Below, piece after piece: positions 33,920 to 46,241 of a stretch of 64,000 nt of DNA; position 1 is the stretch's first letter, and the number at the start of each line of letters is the position of its first letter. The stretch comes from Siderastrea radians. Its lineage: Eukaryota; Cnidaria; Anthozoa; Scleractinia; Rhizangiidae. The position numbers were made by a program, and so were the translations under genes. Location of the stretch: the NCBI GenBank assembly GCA_964017195.1, contig OZ024900.1, positions 32,566,641 to 32,630,640 on the forward strand, given 5' to 3'. Under the pieces are notes generated by a model. That model saw only the letters and a program-made list of their open reading frames with translations. It searched no databases and had not been told where the DNA came from.

Positions 33920-34773
33920 TTAGATAAGCTCGGACATCTTTACGCTCATTGAAATGTTCTGAGTGGCTGGGGCTACTAGAGTGCAACTGGTTTTAGTTTG
34001 CCAGTGAGTACATTACTGCTATCTCCACTGTTTGGTTTTGTTTAACTATTACTGTTAAGTCAGTTTTAAAGATTTACTAGGATCCTTCAGTTTAACCGAC
34101 TGTGCTCCTTAGCTTGGACATTGGGTATCAAAATGTGGACCTTTGGGGTCTGTGGGGGGGGGGGGGTGCGAACGCACCCCATGCACCCCCTCTGGTTACG
34201 GGCCTCTTTTGAAAGTGCGAGCTCAATTTTAACACTTTCGTACTGTTCGAAGGCAAAGCAAACGCAATGTATTCGGCTAAAAAGTGGAGATGTAAAAGAA
34301 GTTTACACGTGGGAAATTTAGAAATGTAAACAATTATTATGCAAAATTATCATAGCCGACTTGACTTGCAACAAGAAAACGTACCCCTTAAATTGTCGGC
34401 GTGAGTTAAAGCCAAACTCCAGCCTATAGGCAGCTAAATACCGTAATAGGAATAACTGGAAGTAGAAGGAATAATTGCTTGCGCTTGCAAATGATTTTCC
34501 TGCACGTTTGGGCAGGATCTCGGTGGCACGTGCAGCTACTCACGCAATGCGTTGTCCGCGTGAATGGGAACTAACGGCGATAATGAAGTCACGTGTTCCC
34601 CAGAAAGTCAGAGAATCTGAGATCTGAGCATTCGGAAGGCAGAGTTGTGGTGTGTTGTCGGCCAAGTTTCTGCTCACTTGCATACAAACGTAACTAGTTG
34701 TGCACATTTGTGACAAGGTAAAAAAAGAAACGTCACCGGTTCTGCATGCACTGCATGCCTATGTTTAGTACTT

Positions 34774-35025
34774 GTGGGGGCGCGGTTGTGTAGTGGTTAC
34801 CTCATTGGACTCCAGATCTGAACGTCTCTGGTTTGAAGCCCAGTCCCTGCCATCGTGTTGCTTCGTTAGACACGAAACTTTGCCCCACATTGTCCCTCTC
34901 CACCCAGGTGTATAAATGGGTACTGGTGACATACTACTGGGGTTAACTGCCTTGCGATATACTAGCATCCCATCTAGGGGGGAGTAGCAATACTCTCAGT
35001 TGCTTCATGCTACAGAAACCGGGAC
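34774..35025 (+). repeat. SINE family A, most complete copy
   Basis: The head GGGGCGCGGTTGTGTAGTGG and box-B-like CTGGTTTGAAGCC lead into CCCAGGTGTATAAATGGGTA, then CTAGCATCCCATCTAGG, and end at TTGCTTCATGCTAC. This copy defines the full ~250-bp element for the fragments elsewhere. Confidence 0.85.
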
Positions 35026-35545
35026 AAGCTCCAGCCGTGTGGTCCTTCTTCCTTTATCTTTTGGTATTTAGACTTAGCTGCTATCTCTTTCAGTTGAAGG
35101 TATGTTTCGGCGACCCTTTCCAGCAAATGCTAAAGCAACAGATTTTTCTACCCTTTCGTATACTGCAAAGTGCCATAAGAACCCCTTGTGGACTTCTGTT
35201 TATGTTAAAGTTTATTTTGTATTTTATTAGCAAAATTCTATGATCCAACAAGGGGAAGGCAAATTTGTTTGTTATTTACAGATTAGTTCAAGGTATAAAA
35301 GCTTGATGTAGTAATTTAGATAAATTATTTTTACAGGTAATATTTTATTGCATATTAAATAACGGCAAAAACAAAAAGCCATTCAAAATATGTACAATGT
35401 AGCTCGAATAAAAAAGTAATAGTGATTGGACTGAGTGAAAAACAATTAAAGAAAAAACTCGGCAAGTAACTTCAAATTGGCCAAGCAGTAAATAGCATTT
35501 TATACAAAGAACAGATCCCGATGTTACAGTCAATAAAATTCAATA

Positions 35546-37297
35546 TTACAAAACGACAATCATCAATTTCCTAGTTCTTTTGTCGAGTGCCGGCATGGTA
35601 ACCAGTCCTTCCTTAGTCACTATGGCACCTACACACTTTTATACCACCGATTTATCAACGATTCCGCATGGAGATGAATGCTACGGACAAACTCGCCATC
35701 TTTGGTGAATATGTAAAGCATTCTTGGGTAGATACATTTTGAAGGATGGCTTTCCTGTAACAAAACGAAAACATGTTCACTTGCACGGTGAGAAGCTATG
35801 GAACTTAAGCAGGACGGCTTCGAATCTCTACAGTTGAACTCAGAAAGATATTTTCCCTGTTCACTATATATGTGAACACAATAGTCACAATGCTCCCAAT
35901 GGCTTTTTCCTTCCAATATCAGAATTCTGCCGTTTACTGAATTAGTAATTGCATCTTTGAATGCACCTTCTCCAAAGCTGTTTAGGCGGTTGCCATTTGT
36001 ATCGTATAATTGCACCTCTTGCACGTCTGATCTCCTCACCGCCACAAAGACTTTGTTATTGACATTCACTGTAATTAGGAAGCCAACAGACCCTTCTTCC
36101 AGATCAAACTCGTGCTGCAGATTCGCGTGCTCGTCAAACATATATACAGTACTCTAAACACGGAACGTAAAGTCTTCCTGTTCACTTATCCAGTTGACCA
36201 ATAAGAAAACGTTATCATTTTGTTCTGTATCTATAGCTATACTCATCGCCTTTGCCGGACGTGGAAGACGGTAAGTGTGCAAGTGGCTAACCCATTGCGG
36301 TCAAATACTTTGAGGGAAGGAACTTCGTTGATTATGCTTGCGATAATAAACTGCCCTTGAGTGTTTGTAGTGATATAACAATTCGACCAACCCACGTTGT
36401 GCTCTGTCCCATCCTGAACCAGTGCCCACGGTTTTACGAAGCAGTGTTCCGTCTCTTCATTTGGTTGCGATTCAGTCACTCTCCTGTCACGCAATGGATC
36501 AACTTTTTCTTTTCCAATGTCAACACAAGGCCAGAGCGAGAGATTGAGGTCTCCGCCGACCGTTTGCATGACGTGGAAAATTACTCGATTTAAGCGACAC
36601 ACAGAACAAATTATCTCTTTGCGTTCAGCTTTGTGGAACCAAGACTGAAAGCCTTGACTTACGTGAACGTTGAAGCTTTTCTGGACCGCTGGCATGGAAT
36701 GAAGCTCTTCAAGGCACAGTATACACGCTGCTAACGCCTCGGACGGGTTGTCTATTTTCTCCAGCAGTGTGGCCATAACACGGTACTCCATGGCTACGAT
36801 GCGATCAGACGTGCTTAGAGCTTCGTTTCAGAAGGCCTCTGTTGCTTTCTGGCGTGCTTGCTTAAATCTGTCTTTCGCGTCAGAAAGTGCTCTTCTAGTC
36901 AACTCATCTTGCTCCGATACTCGTAAACCTCTCATTTTGTTAGCAAGGGAGACTGTTTTCACACTAGCTACCTGGGATGGCTGCAACTGGGCGACAGAGT
37001 TCTTTTCTTTTCCCTCTTCTCCTTGCTGTGTTACTTTGCCATCTTGTTCGATGGTTTTCGAGTCCAACACTTTGTAGAGGTTCATCAGTCCTTCTTTAAA
37101 AAAAAACAGATACTTGCCAACAAGTCTGTTCTTGCTAGTCCATCTAGCTTCGATTTAATTTCGTCGATTTGATAAATGACGAATTTGCGAAACCATACAT
37201 CTGTTACGTCGCCTTCCTGTCATTTATCCGCCACCCATTTTCGTGCTTTAGCCACCACTAAGTCAATGGTCCATTTGAAGACAATGCGCTCATCCAT
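35546..37297 (-). pseudogene. P6: full-length but inactivated family copy
   Basis: Homology covers the whole gene from the ATG-like position at 37297 to the TAA at 35546. The frame is broken many times. There is a +2 insertion in an A-run near 37100, a TGA replacing Cys after TEAF near 36833, and a +2 insertion near 36290 within the first blade. A TAG replaces the Trp of FRVWSTV near 36155. Open pieces are 36828-37085, 36243-36791 and 35629-36141. The N-terminus is also diverged (MDERIVFKWTIDLVV) and runs into a stop after VADK. It groups with P7 by its SHWEHC..YCVHIYSEQGKYL blade. Confidence 0.93.
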
Positions 37298-39430
37298 CGT
37301 AGCCACTCGTGCACTGAATGAGTTTTAAGGAGTGGTGTTGAATAGAAAGAATAGACAGCGATAGTGGCCCTGATCTGCAAAATAGATAAACAAACTATTA
37401 AAACACAACACAGAATTCGCTGAACACAACATAAAATTCGCTCAACGCAGCACAAAATTTGTTGAACACAACACGTATAAGCTCCCGAAATAGTGCATTT
37501 CCCGCGAGATGCCAAGTGTGCCCGTCAATAGTTCATGGCCTAGATTTATATTAATAACAATAGATTTATATTAGATTTATATTAATGACAAGTTATCAAT
37601 ATCCACAGAATTGCCTTATGACAGCTGTTACCGTAAAGACACTAAATGATATCAAATGGCATTCTGAGTAATACAAAACGTGGTCTTTGAGATAAAAATT
37701 TGTCTTTGAGTTAACCCTTTAAGCCCCAACATCAGCAATCCAGCAATCATATTCTTCTCACTGTTCTCCATATATTTATTGTGGCACTAGTTGGGAGAAT
37801 TTTCTTGAAAATCAAAACTTTTTTTTAGTGATCATTTCTATTGTTCTCATGACGTTTATGTTTGATCGAGTAGTGATATTGTAACGAGAAAACAGATGCT
37901 TGTCACTATTGGGGCTTAAAGCGCTAAGAACAGATTAAAGGGGCACTGCCACCGCTTTTTAAGATTACTTTTAAAAAGCTAAAAGACACATTGCAATCAG
38001 AGACAACCCAGAAATACTGGTTCAGTCTTGTTTAAAGTTACTCTACCAGTTCTCTGAAAGTATAATTTAGTGTGTTTGGCCGTGGAAAGCTAGGATGGAA
38101 AGTGATGCAGTTTGAAAAAAGATGGCCAATGTTTTGAAGTTTCTCCTTTGTTTCTTAGAAAAATTGCCAGTGACTGACTATAGTTCGTTTCCCCTTTGAG
38201 AAAATAATTCAATTTCCTTCTCTTGTTCTCGGAACATTTCATGTACAAGAAAAGGTATTTAATTCAAATTTCAGCACATTTTTCGCCCATACAAGTGAAA
38301 ATCCCCGTGACATAGCCCTTTAAATTTTATAGTTAAGGCAAATTTGTTCTTAGCTCACACGTAGCCGAGAACATCTTGACATATCACGAATGTATTAAAG
38401 GCGATGTCTTCAAAACTGCCAAGTTCCAGGACCAACTGATTTAAGCAGAAGATGAGGGGCGCAAATGGGCGTTTTGAAGTTTCTTTAAGTTTCACGTACA
38501 TTCTTCCTCATTTGGAGTAAACGTATAGGGAGAATAGATCAGTCAGTCAACTGGTTATGTTCTTTTGGAAGTGCGGGTTATTCTGGTTTCTCACTAATAA
38601 GAATCTGATAAAATGATCTGACCAAAAATGTTCAGGATCTGCGTTGATCACTGATGTGAAGGAAATTAAAAACTGACATTTTGAGCGTTAGCTCCTAGCC
38701 AGAAGGAATCAAGAAATTCTGGGTTGTGTATGTGGTTTATTTGTAGAACGGTGGTGCTTCGCTACTGGCGGAGACATGGCAAGTAAAAAGCAAGAATAAT
38801 TTAGTTGAATGAAAAGCGTTCGTTGATACCGTTGGGATAAAGAGTGCCGATTTGAAAGAAGAAGTTTTGCTCTAAATTTTTACGGATTTCCGTGTTGGTT
38901 CTGGTGTTGTCCAGGTTCTAAAAAGAGTTGTTTTGATCTGATGGAAAGCAACCACACAGTCAAGATCGGTAGCAATAATAGATTGATTCAGAGTAGCAGT
39001 CTAAGGTTTAGGTAACCATTGGCAACATGTTGAATAACTGATATACAGGGTTTTGCGATCCTACAACGACTTTCCAGGCTGCTGGCCTCATTAACATAAA
39101 TGCCTTTTCTGTTTGATAACGCATATGTTTTATGTGTTTTTGCCGACTGTTCTCCATACATTCTGTTTTACTGTTCTTCATGCATTTCTCATGGAACTAG
39201 TAAGGAGAATTGATCTAAATAGCAAGACATCTTATCCTTAGTGATCACTTCCTTTATTCTCATCACGTGAGTGTTTGAAAAAGTAGTGATGATGTTACGA
39301 GAAATGGCCTTAAGCTGTGGCGGCTTCCCAGCATTTGTGCATTTATTTAGTGTTTACTCTTTATCTGTTTTGCATGTTTTCTTTGATTACTTTATCTGTG
39401 CAAATTTTCTATCTTGGCGACACTGAATGT
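37298..39430. other. P6 upstream flank and repeats, no gene
   Basis: Includes the conserved 5' block near 37310-37345, an R1 element at 37711-37927 with inverted TTAACCCTTTAAGCCCC-like ends, and AGTTGTTTTGATC(T/G)GATGGAAAG sequence at about 38925. That last segment also abuts the truncated P7 N-terminus. No coding frame supported. Confidence 0.5.
37711..37927. repeat. R1 repeat, most complete copy
   Basis: Begins TTAACCCTTTAAGCCCC and ends GGGGCTTAAAGCGCTAA, an inverted pair of ~217-bp spacing. Partial copies sit in the 5' flanks of P2, P4, P5, P8 and P9, so it is a short DNA element or fold-back family. Confidence 0.7.
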
Positions 39431-42208
39431 AACAAAACTAATTAAGTATAATCTCAGTATTTAGAGCAACGTGAGTCCATTTTTTTGTGTGAAATTAAGG
39501 CTTTAAGCTGTGATTTTTAGCAATGTTTTAATTTTAATCGTAGCCACGCTAAAATTGAAATAAAAACCACCAGTTGGGCAGTTTATATAGCTCATTTTTC
39601 ATGCAAGCGGAATCATGCAAATGAGCTTCAAGTAGTTAATAACGAATGCTTTAATGTTCATTATATGATTTAAATTAAAGTATTCGTCATTAACTACATC
39701 AAGGCTAACTCATTTTTTGTATCAGTTCAGCACAAACGAACTTGAACTTGAAGTTGAAGTTGAACTTTCGCAGCACACTAAAATTTATTAATAGTATCCA
39801 TGTGGGTAAATAAGGTGTTTTCCTAGTAAAGTTTGTTAAAAAATATTTTTGTTGTTCTTGGTTTCAAACTTCGTTTTGTACGCGAAAGGCTGAAGTCTGA
39901 TTTCTGCTTGAGACACAACACGAGCCTATAAACTGTTAGGCGTGACATAAGGGCGTTACCAATGAAAACAAAAAAAAATCATTCCTCTCTTTTATGTCTA
40001 ACCTTTACTAGAATTTACTACGACATAAGCGCAAGTGCGAGAAACAGGAAAATTTTTGTAAATTTGCTCGAGGATCCCTAATGCAAACATTCTTAATCGA
40101 GACTGTTTTCTCGATAAGTTTTTTATGTTATAATTAACTGAACCATTTAATACTAAAGAATTATCAACGTCGCGCGAGTACAAAGAAATTTTTGAGATGA
40201 CAATGCTTGCTAGCTAATTTAAGTTTCTAAAAACAATTTTCAGCAAAAAGAACATTAAAAAGGATAATAAGAAGTACGATGCAAGAGTATCGTACTTAAT
40301 TTTGATTGATCACAATCGTAAAAGTTGGAGATCTAATTTTAAGCACAGAAGATAAATATGTCAGCCTTTGACCGGACTTACCACGTGCTTCTAGAATACT
40401 GGTTTTGAAGCCAGTTGTTTAGAGGAGCTTTTCCCATCACTTCCGCTGTTTTTGGCTTTCTGTATTTCGTCCCTTTGTTTATATAGATTTAGATTTAGAT
40501 ATATTTAGATACGGTTTGAGGTCATTCCCCGTGTTTTGCGCTAAAAGGTTTCTATTTTTATTTTGACACTTAACTGTATGACGTTTGGATGCGTTTTGCC
40601 GTAATTCCCCGATGTAACTAGACACGGAAGACGTAAAGAAATGTTAACGTTTTTCTGTGAAAAATGTTCTGGAATTCAAATTAAATGCCTTTCTCGTACA
40701 TGAAATGCTCGTAGAACATTAACATAAAGAAATCAAATAATTTTCTCAAAGGACGAACAAACCATAATCTGTTTCTGGCGATTTTTCCAAGAAACAAAGA
40801 AGAACTTTGAAAATATTAGCGTAATCATCTCTTTTAAGCTGCAACCTATTTCCATCGACCTAGATCCTCAGCCAAGCACACTTCATTATCTTTCAGAAGC
40901 ATTGCAGATTAATTTTAAACAAAACTAAGCCAGTATTTTGGGGTATTCTTTGATTGCAATATGTCTTTTAGCTTTTTAAATTAATTCTAAAAATGGGCGA
41001 CAGAGCCCCTTTCATGACTGATTGACTATCAGATAAAGGGGAGGTGAAGGAAAAGTGTTGAACCAGCTAGGAAGTAACCTTACAACTCAGAATTAACAAC
41101 AAACGAAGTATACAACCGTCAGAAAAGAGAATTAATATTGAAAGCCGGGATCGTTTGTAGTACTGAGAAACGTACTGTAAAAGTGGAATAAATTGTAAGT
41201 ACAAGTTCAGAGTAAATAAAATTCGATGTGTACTAAAAAGGCAGCTTGTTTAAGCAGTGGGCGAATATTCTCGTCTTCACTCACAATATTGTAGTTGTTG
41301 GCTACAGACTTCGATTCAGTGTACGCGAAACGTTGAAAACTGATTTCTGCTTGAGACAAAATACGAACCTATAAACTGATTGGCGTTTCCTAATGAAAAC
41401 GAATCTATAAGTTAACGTAGGAAGAACAAACTCATTCATTTCTCTTTTCATGTCTAACCTTTGCTAGAATTTACAGCCACATAAGCGCAAGTGCGAGAAA
41501 AAGGAAAATTTTTGTAAATTTGCTCGAGAACACCTGTTGCATACGTCCCCAATCGAGACCGTTATAATTAATTATGTTATAATTACACAATTTAATAGTA
41601 CAGAATATCGCAAACCATCAACGTCGCACGAGTACAATGAAATTTTTGAGAAGACAATGCTAGCTAGTTTACGTTTACGAAAACAATCAATAGCGAAAAG
41701 AACATTAAAAAGGAGACCAAAAAAATCTAAAACGTAGACAAGAGTATCGTACTTAATTTTGACTGACCACTACCATAAAAGTTTGAGATCTAAATTTTAT
41801 GCTCAGAAGATAAATATGTCAGCCTAGAATACTGGATTTGAAGACAGTTGCTTAGATGAGCGTGATAGTGAGCACGGCTCACGTTTTCCCATCACCTCCG
41901 CTTGTATTTTTGGGATGAACGTGCTCTTCCCTTTGTATATATAAATTTAGATTTATATATATAAATAGATATCTTTAGATTTATATATCTAAATTTTTCT
42001 AAATATATATGCAATAGGTGTTCTAAATTTAGATTTAGATATATTTAGATACGGTTTGCCGTCATTCGCCGTGTTTTGCACTAAAACGGTTTTTTTTTTT
42101 ACACTTAGCTGCATGACGCTCGGATACGTTTCGTCGTAATTCCCGGATGTAACTAGGCACACAAGACGTGAAGAAATGTACATCGGTGACATGTTTTGCA
42201 ATGACAAC
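39431..42208. repeat. Repeat block L, copy 3 (first part)
   Basis: Shares the CCAGTTGGGCAG, TTCAGCACAAACGAAC, GAGACACAACACGAGCC and later segments with copy 1, but more diverged and partly duplicated (39.84-40.3 kb resembles 41.28-41.75 kb). An AT-rich TTTAGATTTA tract lies at 41.94-42.05 kb. No gene supported; the 66-codon ORF at 41537 is low-complexity. Confidence 0.6.
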
Positions 42209-42809
42209 ACTATTAGTTTTATCCGTAATGTCATCATCCCGGCCAGATAGAAAAGCTGGACTGGACTGTGGACTGGACTCTGGACTGGACTTTGGACTGG
42301 ACTCTGGACTGGACTTTGTACTGACTTTTATTGACTTGAAATGAACTTAATATTTTACTAATTAGTTAATAATTAAAAATAAAGTGAAAACTTTTTTTCT
42401 GCATGAATTTTTTTTCGGGACTAATTTGCAATATTTTTTTTTGCTTTGTGCCGTTATGCACGATTTATATTTCTTCTGTAAAAGTTGTGCAGGAATTTTT
42501 TTGTATTTGCCCCCACCCCCCTCTTCCAAAAAAAATAAAAATAAAACAAAATGGTCCATCCCTTAAATAAAAACAACTCAATGTACTTATGAACCAGTTT
42601 TTAGAAACATTTTTTAACAATTTACCAGAAAACCCACGCTCCTCCACGATAGCGCGCAGCTCGCGCGATGTAATTTTCGATCTGCGTGGAGCCTGTTAGT
42701 GAGTAAAAGACCTATTGTTTTAAGACCTATTACGGTATTCCCACGTTCAACTCTGCGTTTGCAAAAATAATGCAAAAACTATTAGTTTTATCCGTAATGT
42801 CATCATCCC
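42209..42809. mobile_element. Single-arm derivative of the Mutator-like element
   Basis: 42241-42777 matches the left arm of the element at 43163, starting GGCCAGATAGAAAAGCTGG with the GGACTGGACT tandem words, plus ~50 bases of its interior. It lacks the rest of the interior and the right arm. It is flanked by an exact 32-bp direct repeat (42209-42240 and 42778-42809), much longer than a normal target duplication. Confidence 0.88.
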
Positions 42810-43153
42810 ATGTCCGTTTATTGGGATGAGTAGGCTTACCCAATCATACCTTTGTTGTTACTTACGTTGTCAGTTTATATTATTTGTATATTTATGTGCT
42901 TATTTGGATACGGATTTGTCACATTCGTTATGCATGACGTAACTAGTCACAACACGTGAAAAATGTACAAGTCACCCAAGAACTTTAAACTTTGGTGATA
43001 TTTTCCACGATCAGTTCATTAGAGAACCCTTACCGCTTTACAACAAATCTAAGTCTTTCTCATACGTTTTTTAACATGCCGTAACATACTTAATTTTGAC
43101 AACTACTCACACGTCTTTCCAGATTTCAATCGACTTTGTAAGTTAAAAGATAT

Positions 43154-44796
43154 GTATGTACTGGCCAGATAGAAAAGCTGGACTGGACTCTGGACTGGCC
43201 TCTGGACTGGACTTTGGACTGGACTCTGGACTGGACTTTTATTGACTTGAAATGAACTTAATATTTTACTAACTAGTTAATAATTAGAAATAAAGTGAAC
43301 TTTTTTTCTGCATGAACATTTTTTCGGGACTAATTTGCAATATTTGTTTTTTGCTTCGTGCCGTTATGCACGATTTATATTACTTCTGTAAAAGTTGTGC
43401 AGGAATTTTTTCGTATGTGCCCCCACCCCCCTCTTCCAAAAAAAATAGAAATAAAACAAAATGGTCCATCCCTTAAATAAAAACAACTCAATGTACTTAT
43501 GAACCAGTTTTTAGAAACATTTTTTAACAATTTACCAGAAAACCCACGCTCCTCCACGATAGCGCGCAGCTCGCGCGATGTAATTTTCGATCTGCGTGGA
43601 GCCTGTTAGTGAGTAAAAGACCTATTGTTTTAAGACCTATTACGGTATTCCCACGTTCAACTCTGCGTTTGCAAAAATAATGGATTGTGGAAGTAATGGT
43701 TTTCACGATGGAGATGAGAAGTCCACGCGTACTTATGTTAGCGTTGTCCGTGGAGAGGATTCGTTGGCTCCGATGACAAATTCGTGGTGGAGAAAACTGC
43801 AGCTTGAAAATGATGACGAAGCCATCGCCCAGGCAACCAGGAACTCGATCGAGGATCTGGTAAAGGTACATGTTATTCATTAATTCCTCTAGCTAATCTG
43901 TCTAAACACAAGTTTTTGGAATAAGGCAACTGTTTATAACCCATTCTAATAGTCCGGATAGTACGTGTGTGATCGGCACGCGATTGTTATTTGATGGTTG
44001 TTAACGCGCCTGTCAGTTACCTATATATTCCAGATATTCCCAGAATTGAATTTCAAAAAAAACAAAGCGTCTTTTCACTGACAGTTCTCATGCCAGATAC
44101 CAGAAGTTTCCTTTCATCGGACAAGGCCGATTTACCAACGAATTGGAAAGTCAAACACGTACTACAGTCGCTGTACTACAGTACTACAATGTTTTCCCCA
44201 TTTTATGTCTTTATTTTGTTAGCATACCACGTACTGTAACCCGCGCAGTGATCGGTTCTTCTACTCCCCGGTTTCAATCTGTCAACACTTGTCAAGCCAG
44301 AAAAGAAAACAATAGGTCTTTTACTCACTAACAGGCTCCACGCAGATCGAAAATTACATCGCGCGAGCTGCGCGCTATCGTGGAGGAGCGTGGGTTTTTT
44401 GGTAAATTGTTAAAAAATGTTTCTAAAAACTGGTTCATAATTACATTGAGTTGTTTTTATTTAAGGGATGGACCATTTTGTTTTATTTTTATTTTTTTTG
44501 GAAGAGGGGGGTGGGGGCAAATACGAAAAAATTCCTGCACAACTTTTACAGAAGAAATATAAATCGTGCATAACGGCACAAAGCAAAAAAAAAATATTGC
44601 AAATTAGTCCCGAAAAAAAATTCATGCAGAAAAAAAGTTTTCACTTTATTTTTAATTATTAACTAATTAGTAAAATATTAAGTTCATTTCAAGTCAATAA
44701 AAGTCAGTCCAAAGTCCAGTCCAGAGTCCAGTCCAAAGTCCAGTCCAGAGTCCAGTCCAGAGTCCAGTCCAGCTTTTCTATCTGGCCGTATGTACT
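43154..44796. mobile_element. Mutator-like (MULE-type) element with long inverted ends
   Basis: Arms of about 470 bp (43163-43631 and 44307-44787) are inverted copies. Both begin at GGCCAGATAGAAAAGCTGG and include tandem CTGGACTGGA words. GTATGTACT (9 bp) flanks both sides (43154-43162, 44788-44796). The related site at 18.54 kb has TGTATATGTACTACTC without an insertion. Long inverted arms plus a 9-bp duplication fit Mutator-like elements. The 675-bp interior holds a short protein-like ORF but no transposase. Confidence 0.88.
43680..43865 (+). CDS. ORF inside MULE-type element with UIM-like motif
   Basis: The ATG at 43680 opens a frame that is acidic and protein-like: MDCGSNGFHDGDEKS, then YVSVVRGEDSLAPMTNSWW. 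Residues 45-59, DDEAIAQATRNSIED, fit the ubiquitin-interacting motif pattern (acidic run, Ile-x-x-Ala, Ala-x3-Ser, Ser-x-x-acidic). The frame meets a splice-donor-like AAAG|GTACAT at 43866, so it may be a first exon. No transposase motif is present. It could be host sequence captured by the element or an accessory exon of the element. A possible second exon follows an acceptor-like TATATTCCAG near 44032, without a confirmed frame. Confidence 0.45.
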
Positions 44797-45195
44797 ACTC
44801 AGGAGAATCCTGATAACTCAAACCGAGGAGTAAAATACTTGACACACCTCGAAATATCGAGTTATCGGGGTTGCATTAAAGGTAAAAATAAAAGAAAATG
44901 TTTTTGATTCCAGTTTGCGAGAAGTTCGAGTGTTTGGGGTTCGAATTCTCTAGATTCTGCTGTATTGTTTGAGTACTTTTGTCGAATTTTTTGGCGCTAA
45001 TGAACTCTGAAAACCACAAAACTACTCGTGTTTTTTAACGTTCTAGTAGTATCCATATTATCATAAGATCTTATATAAAGTTGAAACAGTTAACGCTCAT
45101 CTCTTCTCCACATGCGGACCAATTTTATTATTTGAAGGAAAGCAATTACGCTTCAGAAAATCAGTCTAAGCTCTTGGTAGACAGGATTCTGCAAT
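44797..45195. repeat. Repeat block L, copy 3 (continuation after MULE insertion)
   Basis: Continues the block interrupted by the element: ACTACTCAGGAGAATCCTG matches 5.53 and 18.55 kb, then GCGCTAATGAACTCTGAAAA matches 18.80 kb. No gene. Confidence 0.7.
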
Positions 45196-45589
45196 CTTAT
45201 AACACGGCACAGAGGAGACATATTTGAACGTAATGCTGGCTACATTCATCGCGCAAATCGATCTAGTTATTCGAAACAATGAACGTGACTGAACAAAGCG
45301 TCATGCTATCTAGTTACACGTCTGGGGAAATTCTATCCACAAGACGAAAGGCCGACAATGGTCGCCGAAGGGCGACGTTATCGGAAAGTCGTTAGTCGGC
45401 TTTTAGTTACTGGTGATACGCCCACAGTAACTGCTGTATGCGGTTTTCGTCTTGCGGGTAGAATTTCAACAGACGCGTAACTAGATAGCATGACGCTTTG
45501 TTCAGTCACGTTTATTGTTTTGAATTTGCGCGATGAATTTAGACAGCATTACAGTCCAATACTACTCCTCTGCGCCCTTTGCTTATAAC
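45196..45589. mobile_element. 378-bp hAT-type MITE with 8-bp target duplication
   Basis: The ends contain CAGAGGAG and CTCCTCTG with long inverted arms (GACTGAACAAAGCGTCATGC versus GCATGACGCTTTGTTCAGTC). CTTATAAC flanks both sides (45196-45203, 45582-45589). The unfilled relative at 19.39 kb reads TGCAATCTTATAACGACTTT, confirming the insertion. No coding capacity. Confidence 0.92.
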
Positions 45590-46241
45590 GACCTTCTACG
45601 CTCAGCTGTGAAAGAATTTTGATATTTTTAAAATTCCCGTTGAGGTCATCAGTCTGCCGGTGATATAATTATTTAATGGGCAAATGCCTCCTTATGGAAG
45701 CAAATATATATCCTGATACAACATCTATTAATGGGAGGTTGAGTTGTTAGTTGTGTGCAAATATCATTGTTCGTTTTACGTTAATGAGCATGAGCGGAGA
45801 CTAGAACTCACTTGGAACGACTCAAATAATTAATTTTAATTTTAATTCAAACGTTTAACATTGAAAACCTCACTAGAATCCCACGCAGTCGTTTTTAGGG
45901 GATTCGTATCACCCTCCTCCCCTAAAAAAGACTGTGTGAGAGGCTAAATCCTCACGTGCGGAAACTAAAACTCACTGGGAACGACTCAACTAATTAATTT
46001 TATTCTATTAATTTTTTTTCTATTCTACGAATCAAATCCCAAAGTGTGACTACACTTGTGAAGTACTCAAGTCTATGGCTGCCTGATTTTGTAATATTTT
46101 GGAAAGCGAAAGTTGGTTTTTCTTGGACATTTTGTTTCTTGTGCTTTATAGTTTAGGAAGACTTAATCTGTAAACCAAAACCTGTGAATTGCATTTTATG
46201 CAAATGTCGGGTCCCGATGTTACAGTCAGTGAAGTTTAATA
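45590..46241. other. 3' flank of P7, no gene
   Basis: AT-rich sequence sharing words with 19.4-19.75 kb (AATGGGCAAATGCCTCCT, CCCACGCAGTCGTTTTTA). The last ~60 bases before P7 match the P6 3' flank (CCCGATGTTACAGTCA). No minisatellite is present, unlike P4, P8 and P9. Confidence 0.55.

Larger units (their letters stand above)
32106..34203 (-). mobile_element. Second hAT-like element, decayed
   Basis: The ends AGGCCCGTAACCAG and CTGGTTACGGGCCT are inverted repeats. CTTTTG lies on both outer sides, an imperfect remnant of an 8-bp duplication. Both ends have G-runs just inside. Two minus-strand reading frames match hAT transposases of the TTF-type/ZMYM1-like class. The central catalytic region is missing. 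Confidence 0.8.

Noticed and set aside
34765..34968. 67-codon minus-strand ORF
   Set aside because: It lies entirely inside a SINE family A copy.
42362..42647. ORFs repeated at 42.4, 43.4 and 44.4 kb (MEERGFSGKLLKNVSKNWF...)
   Set aside because: They are chance frames in the MULE arms, low-complexity with no conserved domain. Their recurrence reflects arm duplication.
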